Assembly: GCF_026000115.1 (NCBI RefSeq)
Contig: NZ_AP026867.1
Location: forward strand, 465,501-529,500
Source: Aureispira anguillae
GTDB taxonomy: Bacteria > Bacteroidota > Bacteroidia > Chitinophagales > Saprospiraceae
Length of the DNA stretch: 64,000 bases
Direction: 5' to 3'
Shown here one piece after another: positions 50,001-59,111 of the stretch (the first letter of the stretch is position 1; every line of letters starts with the position of its first letter). Under the pieces are notes generated by a model, which saw only the letters and a program-made list of their open reading frames with translations, had not been told where the DNA came from and made no database searches. A program made the translations under genes and the position numbers.

Positions 50001-52061
50001 TTTTCAGGGACAAGTTTTTCTGCCAATAATATTCGCTTGAATACAGGCAACAACACTTTTGTTATTAGTGGTCAGAATGAAACTGGTCAAGCAACGGCAA
50101 CAACGGTCGTTATTTATCGTCCTGCATTGCCTCCTGTTGTAACGATTACTTCGCCGAATCAAAATCCATTAACCACGCAAGCAGGAACGGTTAACTTGTC
50201 TGCAACGATTAGTAATGTAAGTGCTAAAAGTGGGGTTATATTGACTGTAAATGGACAAAATACAAACAATTTTAGCTTTTCTAATGGCATTTTGACCGCT
50301 CAAAATATTGGACTCAAAAAGGGACAAAATACGTTAACGGTAACGGGGAAAAACACAGCAGGACAAGACGCTAAATCTACAGCGGTTATTTTTAATCGCC
50401 CCAAACCAGCACCTACTGTGACCATTACATCGCCCAATCAAAATCCTTTTAATACCCAGATTAGTAAAGTAAATATCAAAGCCACCCTTACAAATGTAGC
50501 GAGTAGAAATGATATTACTTTTACTGTAAATGGGCAAGCTAATACAGGTTTTAGTTTTTCAGGAAGCGAATTATTAGCAGGGAATATTGTTTTGAAAGAA
50601 GGGAATAATACATTTACAATAACTGGGAGAAATGCTTCAGGGCAGGATACAAAATCTACCGTTGTAATCTATACCAAACCAGTAGAAAGACCACTTGTAA
50701 AGTTTACAAATCCTGTTCAAAGCCCCTTTACAACATTGGCAAATAGAACGAATATTGCAGCAACGATTTTAAATGTAATCGGTAAGAATAATGTAGTATT
50801 TACTGTAAATGGACAACTGAATTATAATTTTACATTTAGTGGAACAAGCTTTAAAGCAGACAACTTACCATTAAATGTAGGCAACAATACATTGGTTATT
50901 ACAGGGCGTAATGCTGCTGGGCAAGATACAAAAACAATGATTGTAGTGTATAAATTGCCACAAAAGAAGCCAACTGTAGTGATTACTTCGCCGAACCAAA
51001 ATCCTTTTAATACGCAAAGTAACAGAGTGAATATTACTGCAAATGTACTTAATGTTGCCAACAAGGGAAAAGTACAGTTTACGGTTAATGGACAGAGCAA
51101 TACCAACTTTAGTCTGACTGGGACTGCTTTTGTAGCAAATGGAATCGCACTTAATTCTGGCAATAATACTTTTGTGATTACAGGAACCAATGGAGCAGGG
51201 CAAGCAACGGCTTCTACTGTTGTAATTTACAGAGCGCCTATACAAGAGCCATCGGTTGTGATTACATCGCCGAATCAGAATCCATTTAATACACAAATTA
51301 ATAAAGTGAATATCTTGGCGACAATTAGGCATGTTGCGACTAAAAATAATGTTTCCTTTGTTATAAATGGACAACCCTCTACTAATTTTTCTTTTAGTGG
51401 AACGTCATTTGTTGCGAATAATATCAGCTTAAATCCAGGGAGTAACACCTTTGTTATTAGAGGAAGCAATGCTTCTGGGCAGGTGAGTGCCACAACAACG
51501 GTTATTTACACGCCTTTGGTTCCACTTCCTACAGTAGTTATTACTTTGCCAAATGCAAACCCTTGGTCAACTCCAGCTCCTAATACAATCATAAGAGCGA
51601 GCCTACAAAACGTCGCTAATGCGAACGATGTCACCTTTGCGGTAAATGGGCAAGTCTTAACTAATTTTGTATTGAATGGAACTGCTTTTGAAGCCAATAA
51701 TGTTGTTTTAACAAAAGGAAGTAATACCATTGTTATAACGGCCAAAAATAGTAGAGGTACTGCAACGGCTAATACTGTTATTGTACATACACCGCTTGAT
51801 CCAACAGGTGGAGGAACAACCAATACCAACCAACAGGGTGGAGGGGCTAATAATACAGGTTCAGGCGCAGAAGGCGAAGATGGAGGGAGCAAAGGAAAAA
51901 CTAAAATGAATACTTCCGAAGAGAATCCTAAGGGAGAAGATCCCAAAGAGAGTCCTAAAGATGCCAAATTAGGGGTCAAAGGAAAGAAAGGAAAACTTAG
52001 TAAGGATAAGAAAGGAACGGAAGAGCTTCCCGCTAAGGAGAAAAAAGAAAAAATGGACTAG
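47013..52061 (+). CDS. giant outer-membrane protein: N-terminal barrel-like domain, 14 Ig-like repeats, charged tail
   Basis: 1682 residues. Signal peptide MKSLFYLFFMLGLCLSWANP. Residues ~25-285 look like an outer-membrane barrel (WIFGLNAGGAWQDSD, WLSLYGGVGLGIYG, PSVGIELGYWFTPYFALGIG). From 286 to ~1595 there are 14 tandem beta-sandwich units of about 93 residues with the consensus PVVTIT-P-NP..T, I-ATI-NV--RNDV-FTVNG, NFSFSGTSF-A-NI, GNNT-TITGRN-GQDTKSTVIY, resembling glucodextranase/Big_9-type Ig modules. The last 85 residues are Gly/Lys/Glu low complexity. No T9SS sorting domain. A surface stalk or adhesin is inferred. Individual repeats are highly similar, so copy-number variation is likely. 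Confidence 0.82.
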   Translation: MKSLFYLFFMLGLCLSWANPTTAQVGGESRMGNGGAYWIFGLNAGGAWQDSDVKARPGGGWGFYMGPSIYNKPNSFFSADLRFRYLNTYTYGQNHKDELLGNSIFAPPAFNYDPTTKAFAHNYRTVFHDLSLELRVNFEELRRKTNVWLSLYGGVGLGIYGTTFDQKDALGLDYDYESIDQTQTDDAICRDILSLRDDTYETSAFGLDRFDDNLFKLGFMPSVGIELGYWFTPYFALGIGHRATFTLQDNFEGVKVDNGKALNSSVHHYTSFMLHWRVMLSRGKISCPDVQFELPTSNGSTYTTSNPTVFVKAAISNVNQKQITYTVNGQQSFRFSYDESTDDFKSNLPLQEGENHIVLKAKNGCGTSGQAIVVIYKPKRNQHVAQPPVVTITYPGANATNVTNPTINISAQLLHVTDKRNVVFNVNGNTGHPFGFSGTSFQANNVNLVPGQNTITIQGTNKDGSDSKTLIVNYQKEEPLPIVTIIRPSSNPYTTNASTINLGATILNVSGRNDITFSINGRNSTNFSFSGRSFSANNIPLVKGSNTLTITGRNRRGQDSKSTVIIYQQEKTPPVVTITRPTQNPYTTTATSTTITATILNVVGASNISYTVNGRSSNNFSFSGTSFSATLNLVQGNNTITITGRNQDGQDTKTTAIVYQKIVQKPTVTITYPRTNPYASPNQTEQVNATITNVTSRNDVTCTVNGRTNTSFTFSNNSFSLNAINLGEGNNTITITGRNQAGQDTKSTVIFYRPVVVERPPEVSIVAPRTNPYTTQSAKETVSATINNVTGRNNVTCTVNGRVNTNFSFSGTNFTLANLNLQKGNNTITITGRNGAGQDTKSTLIIYQPVVQLPRPVVTITEPTQNPYTTPSARFSILATILNVATRNDVVLTVNGVALSNFNFAGTNFSASNILLKAGNNTISITGRNASGQDTKTTIVIYKEPVQEPSVVITSPSQNPLTVQNASINILATIKNVSTRNDVSFSVNGQNNSNFSFSGTSFSANNIRLNTGNNTFVISGQNETGQATATTVVIYRPALPPVVTITSPNQNPLTTQAGTVNLSATISNVSAKSGVILTVNGQNTNNFSFSNGILTAQNIGLKKGQNTLTVTGKNTAGQDAKSTAVIFNRPKPAPTVTITSPNQNPFNTQISKVNIKATLTNVASRNDITFTVNGQANTGFSFSGSELLAGNIVLKEGNNTFTITGRNASGQDTKSTVVIYTKPVERPLVKFTNPVQSPFTTLANRTNIAATILNVIGKNNVVFTVNGQLNYNFTFSGTSFKADNLPLNVGNNTLVITGRNAAGQDTKTMIVVYKLPQKKPTVVITSPNQNPFNTQSNRVNITANVLNVANKGKVQFTVNGQSNTNFSLTGTAFVANGIALNSGNNTFVITGTNGAGQATASTVVIYRAPIQEPSVVITSPNQNPFNTQINKVNILATIRHVATKNNVSFVINGQPSTNFSFSGTSFVANNISLNPGSNTFVIRGSNASGQVSATTTVIYTPLVPLPTVVITLPNANPWSTPAPNTIIRASLQNVANANDVTFAVNGQVLTNFVLNGTAFEANNVVLTKGSNTIVITAKNSRGTATANTVIVHTPLDPTGGGTTNTNQQGGGANNTGSGAEGEDGGSKGKTKMNTSEENPKGEDPKESPKDAKLGVKGKKGKLSKDKKGTEELPAKEKKEKMD

Positions 52062-52112
52062 TACTATTTTATGAATAGGAATGCTTGTATAAGCAGTCCT
52101 CCATATTCTACA

Positions 52113-52150
52113 AAGCCATTCTTGATCTAGGTTAAGAATGGCTTTTTTAT
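52113..52150 (+). terminator. terminator of the giant repeat gene
   Basis: AAGCCATTCTT / AAGAATGGCTT stem followed by TTTTTAT; 52 bases after the stop. Confidence 0.88.
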
Positions 52151-52250
52151 ACAATGATGGAACCTTTTAAGGCTATAATGCCTTAAGAAAACATCAGCTC
52201 TGTTTGTTGGAAATGGGCGTTATTTTTAGTTCAAATCCTAGGAAAGGAGC

Positions 52251-52673
52251 TTATATAAAATCGTCGTCTAAAATATCTTGATTAGAAGCAGGGGAAGATA
52301 CTTTAGCCACGCTATAAATTTTAATGCTCTCGTAATAGGTATAGCAGCCTGAAATGATAAAAGGAAAACCTACTACGGAGATGGAGTCTTCTAGTAAAAT
52401 AAGAACACTAAGGATTGTTGTTCCACTGATTAGCAAGCCATTAAAAATTAATAAGGCTGTTTTGAAAAAAATTAGAAAATTATTGGAAGATTCTAGGGTT
52501 GAATAATTCAAAATGTAACCTAAAATGATGGGAATAGCGGATAAAAGCGCCAAAAAAAGAATTATAAAAATAAGTTCTTTTTCAGTGCTGCCTGCTTTAA
52601 AATATCGAAAGATGCATAAAATTACAATAGAAATAAAGGTTAGTAAAAGTGTTCGTCCTAATACTTTGTTCAT
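52251..52673 (-). CDS. small integral membrane protein, 140 aa
   Basis: Four hydrophobic helices (LLLTFISIVILCIFRYF, IFIILFLALLSAIPIILGYI, FKTALLIFNGLLISGTTILS, VVGFPFIISGCYTYYES) with short loops and an acidic soluble C-terminus (PASNQDILDDDFI). No known family. It is convergent with the giant repeat gene and borders an intergenic element upstream. Confidence 0.7.
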   Translation of the reverse strand: MNKVLGRTLLLTFISIVILCIFRYFKAGSTEKELIFIILFLALLSAIPIILGYILNYSTLESSNNFLIFFKTALLIFNGLLISGTTILSVLILLEDSISVVGFPFIISGCYTYYESIKIYSVAKVSSPASNQDILDDDFI

Positions 52674-52717
52674 ATAGAATGATTTTAGGGAAGTTTTTAA
52701 TTCATTGTATCAAAATC

Positions 52718-52837
52718 ATTACTCTGCTAGAAATTACGTATAACCGAGCTCACGAGTGAGAACAAATTGACCTCAGGAAGCTCATAAGCACTAGCGCACT
52801 AGCTAACCAAGCAATGTAGTTGAATTAGCAGCGTATT
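52718..52837. repeat. MITE-like intergenic element, family 1, 120 bp
   Basis: ATTACTCTGCT (52718-52728) and AGCAGCGTATT (52827-52837). The termini are identical to those of the 41-bp copy at 35060-35100; the interior (GCTCATAAGC, GCGCACTAGCTAA) matches the right half of 2314-2590. A palindrome AACTACTAATTTAGTAGTT lies just outside at 52861-52879. Confidence 0.65.
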
Positions 52838-52969
52838 AAAAAATATAATAAATAAATAAAAACTACTAATTTAGTAGTTCTTTTAGAATTGTACAATCCA
52901 GCGTTGGCATTTTTTTAATGCTAAACCTGTGATTTATTTTTATAAATTTTATCTAAACTTAATTGAATC

Positions 52970-54034
52970 ATGAAAAAAAGAATGTTATTTGGTTTTTTAT
53001 GCAGTCTCTTGATGGGAAGTGATCTTGTTGCACAAGATTATCTGGCAATGGCTAGACCTAAAGACTCTAAAGAGTGGGGCTATATTGATGAGAAAGGCAA
53101 AATGGTCATTAAGGCACAGTACAGAACTTGTTTTCCTTTTAATGAAGAAGGTTATGCTGTTGTTAATGAAAATAGAAAGTTCATGTTTATTGACACCAAA
53201 GGAAAAGAACTAAAAACAGGCTATAAAAAATTCTATCTAAAAGAATTTTCGTTTGGTTTTGGAGCTGGTACGGTGTTAGCTTTTAATGATGGTTTAGCTC
53301 CTATTCGTGAACGAAAGGGCTGGGGATTTCTCAATAAAGAAGGGAAGTTGGCTATAGAAATGAAGTATGACAATGTATCTGGTTTTAAGGATGGTCTTGC
53401 TTTTGCAATTATCAAAAACAAGTTTTTTATTTTAGATCCATCTGGGAAAGAAACAGCTGTTAATGTTAAAGATATTGTAGAGATTAAACGCCCTTCTGAG
53501 GGGATGGTTGCCTATAGAGCAAAAAATAAATTGATGGGGTTTGTCAATGGAGAGGGAGAGGCTGTGATTAAAGCAAAATATATAGCTGTAGGGCGATTTG
53601 TAGCTGGTGTAGCATGGGCTAGAAATACAGATGACCAGTTTGGGTATATTGATAAGAAAGGAAATTGGGTAATTAAACCTCAATTTGATGCCGTTAAGAA
53701 TTTTGATCCTGTTGCTGGTTTGGCTCGTGTAAAAGACAAAGATGGCTGGGGCTACATTAATAAAGATGGCAAAAAGCTAAAACTGAATATTGAAACAGAG
53801 GTATATGGAGATTTTGTAGATGGTTTAGCAAAAGGAAGAAAAGACAAAAAATTTGGCTTTTTTGGTCCTGATGGAAATTGGGTGATTAAACCTCAATTGC
53901 AAGGTGTAGGGAAGGTGAGTAGTGGATTTATACCAGCTAAAGAAAACGACCTTTGGGGATTTATTGATATGAAAGGAAAGTGGGTGATTGAACCTCAATT
54001 TGAAGGCATTCGCAAAATGGTAAAGGTAAATTAG
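52970..54034 (+). CDS. secreted WG-repeat protein
   Basis: 354 residues. Signal peptide MKKRMLFGFLCSLLMGSDLVAQ. Made of about six to eight KWG/WG repeats of some 35-45 residues: EWGYIDEKGKMVIKAQY, GWGFLNKEGKLAIEMKY, QFGYIDKKGNWVIKPQFD, GWGYINKDGKK, KFGFFGPDGNWVIKPQL, LWGFIDMKGKWVIEPQFEG. The fold of WG repeats is beta-propeller-like; functions are unknown. Likely periplasmic or surface-associated. Single gene. Confidence 0.85.
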   Translation: MKKRMLFGFLCSLLMGSDLVAQDYLAMARPKDSKEWGYIDEKGKMVIKAQYRTCFPFNEEGYAVVNENRKFMFIDTKGKELKTGYKKFYLKEFSFGFGAGTVLAFNDGLAPIRERKGWGFLNKEGKLAIEMKYDNVSGFKDGLAFAIIKNKFFILDPSGKETAVNVKDIVEIKRPSEGMVAYRAKNKLMGFVNGEGEAVIKAKYIAVGRFVAGVAWARNTDDQFGYIDKKGNWVIKPQFDAVKNFDPVAGLARVKDKDGWGYINKDGKKLKLNIETEVYGDFVDGLAKGRKDKKFGFFGPDGNWVIKPQLQGVGKVSSGFIPAKENDLWGFIDMKGKWVIEPQFEGIRKMVKVN

Positions 54035-54328
54035 TCTTTAGAATAAAATATACCAACGATCGTTCTAACTACTCGTTGGTTTGCTCGATTTATTGATGTG
54101 CATTGCTTAAGCTTATTGATTTTCAGTTTATTTAAGGGGGAATAATGATCTTAAGTAGTTTTTTATATAGGATATATGCAGTATAGTATTTAAAAAAGCA
54201 TCATAAATTAAACAAGAAAATATATAAATTATTTGTTTGTTTTTGTAAAAAATTTAATTTAAGCTCAAGTATTCCTAGCAAATTTGTTTGATAGGAATAC
54301 TTGTATTTTTTATTAAATCAAACAACTA

Positions 54329-55615
54329 ATGCCTAATCAGAAACTAATCCAAAGAGTAAAACGCATTGCGGAAAGAATTGAAATCTTAGCCCATGTTAGT
54401 GAAGAACCGAATAACCTAGTAAGAACGTATGGATCCCAAGCTTTAGATCGAGCCAACCAACTTGTTGTTGAATGGATGCAAGCAGCAGGATTAAAAACAA
54501 CGATAGATACTATTGGAAATGTACGAGGGCGGTTGCCTGCTACTAATAATTCAAATAAAGTTTTTGTTATGGGATCGCATCTAGACACTGTTAAAAATGC
54601 AGGAAAATATGATGGTCCATTAGGTTTATTAATTGCACTAGATGTTGTAGAGGAATTGGGGAAAACGCATAAATATCGCCCTTTTAATATTGAGGTTGTT
54701 GGGTTTTGTGATGAAGAAGGGGTACGGTTTACAACAACTTATTTGGGAAGCAGTGCTCTAAGTAATACTTTTCAGGAATCATGGTTAGATTTGCGAGATG
54801 ATGCAGGAATTAGCTTGGCGGAAGTTATTCAAGAAAAAGGTGGTGACGTTCAAAAAATCCAAGAAGAAAGTTTATCCTCAGATGAATGTCTAGGATACTA
54901 TGAAGTTCATATAGAGCAAGGTCCAGTACTGGAAAATGAAACGATTTCTGTTGGGGTTGTTACATCTATTGCTGCTCAAACGAGAGTAGATCTTCGATTT
55001 ATAGGCAAGGCAGGTCATGCAGGAACTACTCCAATGGATGCCCGTCAAGATGCTTTATGTGCCGCCGCTGATTTTATTACAGCAGTTGAAAATTATTCAA
55101 AATTATCGGATCAAGAAATAACGGCAACTGTAGGAAAACTAACTGTGGAACCTAATGTATCTAATGTAATCCCTAATGAAGTTCACTGCTCTTTAGATCT
55201 AAGAAGCCCCAATAATCAGGGAATGTATTTAGCATTAGAAGAACTAGAGGGAATTACTGCCAATTTCTGCGAAAAAAGGAAAATTGATTTTAAATGGACT
55301 GTTTTGCAACAAAATGAAGCAGTGTTTTTTGACCCTTATTTATATAAATTATTAGAAGAAGCAGTGTTAGAAGTTGGTATGCCCAAACTTGTCCGTCTAA
55401 CAAGTGGTGCAGGGCATGATGCAGTAGCGCTTTCCCCAATAATGCCTGTTAGCATGTTATTTATACAATGTAAAGATGGGATTAGTCATCATCCCGATGA
55501 ATTTGTCGCTTTTGAGCATATTAAGGATGGTGTGTGTGTAAGCGATTGCTTTGTGGCTCAATTAATAGCTTCTTATCAGAAGCAACCCATTTTACAAACA
55601 ACAATAAACTCATAA
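54329..55615 (+). CDS. M20 family amidohydrolase, allantoate/carbamoyl amidase type (AllC-like)
   Basis: 428 residues. Binuclear metal ligands are complete: GSHLDTVKNAGKYDGPLG (His and Asp), FCDEEGVRFTTTYLGS (Glu), EVHIEQGPVLENE (His), and QCKDGISHHPDEFV (His). The dimer-domain GKAGHAGTTPMDARQDAL and TSGAGHDAVAL motifs mark the hydantoinase/carbamoylase subgroup, which includes allantoate amidohydrolase, ureidoglycolate and N-carbamoyl amino acid amidases. Substrate is not set by sequence alone. No other purine-degradation gene is present. The next gene, 56 bp downstream, is ATP-grasp-like and probably co-transcribed. Confidence 0.88.
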   Translation: MPNQKLIQRVKRIAERIEILAHVSEEPNNLVRTYGSQALDRANQLVVEWMQAAGLKTTIDTIGNVRGRLPATNNSNKVFVMGSHLDTVKNAGKYDGPLGLLIALDVVEELGKTHKYRPFNIEVVGFCDEEGVRFTTTYLGSSALSNTFQESWLDLRDDAGISLAEVIQEKGGDVQKIQEESLSSDECLGYYEVHIEQGPVLENETISVGVVTSIAAQTRVDLRFIGKAGHAGTTPMDARQDALCAAADFITAVENYSKLSDQEITATVGKLTVEPNVSNVIPNEVHCSLDLRSPNNQGMYLALEELEGITANFCEKRKIDFKWTVLQQNEAVFFDPYLYKLLEEAVLEVGMPKLVRLTSGAGHDAVALSPIMPVSMLFIQCKDGISHHPDEFVAFEHIKDGVCVSDCFVAQLIASYQKQPILQTTINS

Positions 55616-55671
55616 TTACAATTTAGAATAGGTTTAGATTCAAGACGTATTCTTATACAAAAGAGGCTTAA

Positions 55672-57408
55672 ATGATAAAAGAAAAAGTTATAACAGATCA
55701 ACTCAATTCAAAAACAGGATTACCTTACTACTGGAAAATAACAGATGTTAACGGTACAGTGCATGAATGGAAAGAATTTTATACTGGACCATTGGTATTG
55801 GAAGAAAAGGAAATAGAAACACTTTGTCAGAAATTATTGGGGATAGGCATGGATCAACTACTCGATGTAGCTAATCAGGAACTACTCCCTGTGCCGTCAT
55901 TGGAAGCAGTTGGTGCATCCGTTGTTATTCATAGTACAACGCCTGACCTCAAGACATTTGATGGCGATTTGGATAAGGTGATTAAAGAGGTTCCGCCAAT
56001 GGATTATACCTCTTATAAAGAAGCTCGTTCTGTTTATCTTGCAGGGGAAGGAGACCTAGTTGTTGGTCGTATTGAACCTTGGCAAGCATCTGCAAGTTTG
56101 GGAAAGGCAAAAAGTATAAAAATTCCAGTGGTAGATTATTATTATATATCACATGCATTGCTAGTCCTAGCCGAACAACACCTCTCATCTTCAAGCCAAG
56201 AAATTGACCAAATTGTAGCTTTTATCCAAGCAAACCCCAATGCAGTAATTCGGTTATATGCTTTAGAAAAAGAGATGCAAATATTTTTAATTTGGCTTAA
56301 GCGTCTTGCAGGAATAGATCATTTATTAATGGATGCAAACAGTCCTGAAGTGGCAAGAGATTGGAATAAAAAAAGCGTTCTTTTTCCTACGGTTGAAGAT
56401 GCTATCAATCTTAGCAATTCAATAAAGGGGTGGTCTGCTCAGAAAATACTAGAAGAAGAAGCCAAGTACTCCTTACTTCGCAAACAGCTTGGCTGTGTGT
56501 ATCCCGCTTTGCCAGGATATACAATTGTTAGAGAAAATAAGGAGGTAGCTACTTTTATACAACAGCTATTGGATGCTGCTACTATGTTACAAGTTCGTTA
56601 TGGACTAACTTTAGGTTGTTTTAAAGCTTCTGATTCTGGTGATGGAGCACGAATTGTATTAGGCGTAGACCTAAGCGATGTAGATCAACTTAGAGCATTG
56701 GCTAAAGATGCTTATAAACATGGAGATGCCTATATTTTAGAGCCTTATTTTAATTATGATAAGGTTGATTTAAATGGAGAAAGCTTGAAAGTAAGTCCCT
56801 CTGCACATATTCGATGGGGAGAAGTTGCTACAGGGGTGACCTTGCAATTTACAGAAGGTACTTCGTGGAAAGGCAACATTTTTTTTGATGAAGCGACCGC
56901 TGAAAAATTTGGAGTTTCAATAGAGCATTATCAAACTATTGTTACTTGTATGGAGGACGTTCGGAAAGCTTTTGGTAATAATAAACTAGGCTTGACAATT
57001 GCTGGGCTTGATTTTGCAATTGGTACGATTGGAGGTTTTTTGGGAAATGAAAAAATTATAGGTATTCAAGACCCTAATATTTCCTTTAATGGAGCAGAGT
57101 GCTTACGAGCATTTTTAGAAAAAACCATAAAAGAACAAAATTTAACGACAGAGACGCCACTTTATGGGGTTACTAGAGTATTTAAGCCAAGTAAAAATTG
57201 TACGGTACCTGTATTGAATGAAGCAGTTAAATCTTTTGAGGAATCAGGTTATTATACAGATACTATTGCTTCTGTTCCTGAGCGTTGGGGAATGATTGCA
57301 GTTGCGCATCAGAATATAGAACTTGCGACCGCAAAATTGGCGGATCTTCGTAAGTATTTAGCCGAGAATGGGCTTATCTTTCAAGAAATGGCTCTAAAGA
57401 CGGTATAA
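55672..57408 (+). CDS. ATP-grasp-like protein of unknown function
   Basis: 578 residues, cytosolic. I do not recognise a named family, but the C-terminal ~300 residues read like an ATP-grasp ligase domain: FKASDSGDGARIVLG (Gly-rich loop), HGDAYILEPYFNYD (adenine-hinge type ExxY), IRWGEVATGVTLQFTEGTS, LTIAGLDFAIG and GIQDPNISFNGAECL (metal-binding D-x-N region). The N-terminal ~250 residues are an alpha/beta region (VVGRIEPWQASASLGKAKSI). ATP-grasp enzymes join a carboxylate to an amine or thiol. Its AllC-like amidohydrolase partner would remove a carbamoyl or amide, so the two could form a small nitrogen-metabolism or peptide-ligation route; this is inference. Confidence 0.55.
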   Translation: MIKEKVITDQLNSKTGLPYYWKITDVNGTVHEWKEFYTGPLVLEEKEIETLCQKLLGIGMDQLLDVANQELLPVPSLEAVGASVVIHSTTPDLKTFDGDLDKVIKEVPPMDYTSYKEARSVYLAGEGDLVVGRIEPWQASASLGKAKSIKIPVVDYYYISHALLVLAEQHLSSSSQEIDQIVAFIQANPNAVIRLYALEKEMQIFLIWLKRLAGIDHLLMDANSPEVARDWNKKSVLFPTVEDAINLSNSIKGWSAQKILEEEAKYSLLRKQLGCVYPALPGYTIVRENKEVATFIQQLLDAATMLQVRYGLTLGCFKASDSGDGARIVLGVDLSDVDQLRALAKDAYKHGDAYILEPYFNYDKVDLNGESLKVSPSAHIRWGEVATGVTLQFTEGTSWKGNIFFDEATAEKFGVSIEHYQTIVTCMEDVRKAFGNNKLGLTIAGLDFAIGTIGGFLGNEKIIGIQDPNISFNGAECLRAFLEKTIKEQNLTTETPLYGVTRVFKPSKNCTVPVLNEAVKSFEESGYYTDTIASVPERWGMIAVAHQNIELATAKLADLRKYLAENGLIFQEMALKTV

Positions 57409-57419
57409 CACTGTAAAAT

Positions 57420-57460
57420 AAAAAGCAGCTAAATAAGTGACTCACTTTTAGCTGCTTTTT
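57420..57460. terminator. bidirectional terminator
   Basis: AAAAAGCAGCTAAA / TTTAGCTGCTTTTT, a 14-bp stem with a 13-base loop containing a second small stem (AAGTGA), between convergent genes. Confidence 0.9.
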
Positions 57461-57477
57461 ATAGAAAAAATCTTGTT

Positions 57478-58842
57478 TTAAGCTTTATCGAGCGGCGTTA
57501 CACTTATCCAAACACCATCTTTTGGTTTTAGTGTGGTCAGTGGTTCAACCTCTACTTCTGGAGCATCTGGATCTAGTACAAAATCATAATTGGATACAAT
57601 GTCAGCCAATAAGATTTTCATTTCCATAAAAGCAAATTGATAACCGATGCACATGCGTTGTCCTGCACCAAAAGGAACAAAGGAACATTTATGCATTTGT
57701 TTTTTTAGCTCAGGTTGAAAACGTTCAGGAATAAAATCATTAGGATGTTCCCAGATGGCTTCGTCTCGATACATATTATAGAAATCAAGAAAAATAAGGC
57801 TGTTTTTCTTGATGGTATAACCCTCTAGGTCAGTATCTTGATGAACAGTTCGGCTGAGTGCCCAAGCAGAAGGATATAGACGCATGGATTCATCAATAAC
57901 TTGCTGGGTATAAACCATCTGACTGAGATGCTCTAATTTTAGGGGTTGTCCTTGAGTAACTCTTTGAACTTCTTCTTTTACTTTCTTCAGGTGTTCAGGA
58001 TATTTAGCCAATAGATAAAGTGCCCAGCTCATTGAATTGGCTGTTGCTTCGTGTCCTGCAAACAAAATGGAGACGACCTCATCCTTTAGTTGTTGATTGC
58101 TCATTCCCTCACCTGTATCGCTATATCTAGAAGACATAAGCATTCCCAATAAGTCATTTTTGGGCGTAGCATCTTTTTCTTTTCGTTTGTTAATGATTGT
58201 TTCAACGAGTTCACTGGTTGTGCTACGAGCTTTTTTATAGCGTCTTGCTGACGCAGTAGGAATCCAGATAGGAAGCGAAAACGGATTCATTACCTGATCG
58301 CTTAAAAATTGGTTTTCGGTAATAAAAGCTTTACTTAAACGATCATAATCCATATCTATAGACTCACCAAATAGACTTTGGACAACCATATCAAGGGTTG
58401 TTGCCAACATGTTTTCAACCGCATTAATTTTTTGCTGCCCTTTCCAATTTTGGAGATGATCTTGGCTAACCTTACAGAGTATGTCAAATAAATTAGCAAT
58501 ACTTTCTTTGTAGAATGCAGGTTGAGCAATTTTTCGTTGACGTTTCCACGATTCTCCTTCATTGGTTACCAAACCATTGCCTACAGATAGCTTAAAGGTT
58601 TCGTAATTTTTGCTTTTGGGAAATTTACTGATTTCTGAAACCAGAATTTTTTGGATCATACTGGGGCGAGAAACAATGACCAAATTAGAGCCAATTACAT
58701 TGGCATTATAAATATCGCCATATTGTTTTCTCATGGAGGTAAAAAAGTCAAGTGTATTGGAAAGCATCACCCTTGTATTCTTGATGAGCGGGTCTTTAGC
58801 TTTTGCTTTAGGAATTATTTTAGCTTCATTTGTCGTTTGCAT
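57478..58842 (-). CDS. cytochrome P450
   Basis: 454 residues from the ATG at 58842 (MQTTNEAKII); an upstream ATG at 58899 would add a 19-residue extension with no obvious role. Class motifs: I-helix SILFAGHEATANSMSWAL (A/G-G-x-E/D-T type), K-helix ESMR (ExxR), the PERF-like FIPERFQPE, and the heme loop FVPFGAGQRMCIG with the axial Cys. The sequence resembles the soluble CYP102/CYP110-like group; no fused reductase. Substrate unknown; fatty acids or terpenes are typical. No ferredoxin gene is near. Single gene with a terminator. Confidence 0.94.
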   Translation of the reverse strand: MQTTNEAKIIPKAKAKDPLIKNTRVMLSNTLDFFTSMRKQYGDIYNANVIGSNLVIVSRPSMIQKILVSEISKFPKSKNYETFKLSVGNGLVTNEGESWKRQRKIAQPAFYKESIANLFDILCKVSQDHLQNWKGQQKINAVENMLATTLDMVVQSLFGESIDMDYDRLSKAFITENQFLSDQVMNPFSLPIWIPTASARRYKKARSTTSELVETIINKRKEKDATPKNDLLGMLMSSRYSDTGEGMSNQQLKDEVVSILFAGHEATANSMSWALYLLAKYPEHLKKVKEEVQRVTQGQPLKLEHLSQMVYTQQVIDESMRLYPSAWALSRTVHQDTDLEGYTIKKNSLIFLDFYNMYRDEAIWEHPNDFIPERFQPELKKQMHKCSFVPFGAGQRMCIGYQFAFMEMKILLADIVSNYDFVLDPDAPEVEVEPLTTLKPKDGVWISVTPLDKA

Positions 58843-59064
58843 GTTTTTTCTGTCTTTTGAAGTAGTGTAAATTTGTAAGAATATTTGCTTTAAAAGCATA
58901 TTATCTAGTAAATATATTATTTTTTTTCGTCTAAAGCAAAAAACATTTATTTTAACAAGGGAAGAACAGATTTTAAATTTGTTTTAGAAATTGTGAACGG
59001 GTGATTATTGAAAGAGAGGAATAAAAAAAAGATAGGAGAGTAGGGGAAAAAAGCGCAAAAAAAA

Positions 59065-59087
59065 AGCAGTAGACCGAGTCTACTGCT
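59065..59087 (-). terminator. terminator of the ArsR gene at 59112
   Basis: AGCAGTAGAC, loop CGA, GTCTACTGCT, followed on the minus strand by TTTTTTTTTGCG. Confidence 0.9.
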
Positions 59088-59111
59088 AATATATGAACTT
59101 ATTAAAATAGT

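Noticed and set aside
50822-51493. Overlapping minus-strand ORFs within the giant repeat gene
   Set aside because: Repeated antisense shadows of the Ig-like units; no independent start or conservation signal.
52861-52879. Palindrome as a transcription terminator
   Set aside because: No plus-strand gene ends upstream of it, and the gene at 52251-52673 starts, not ends, on this side.
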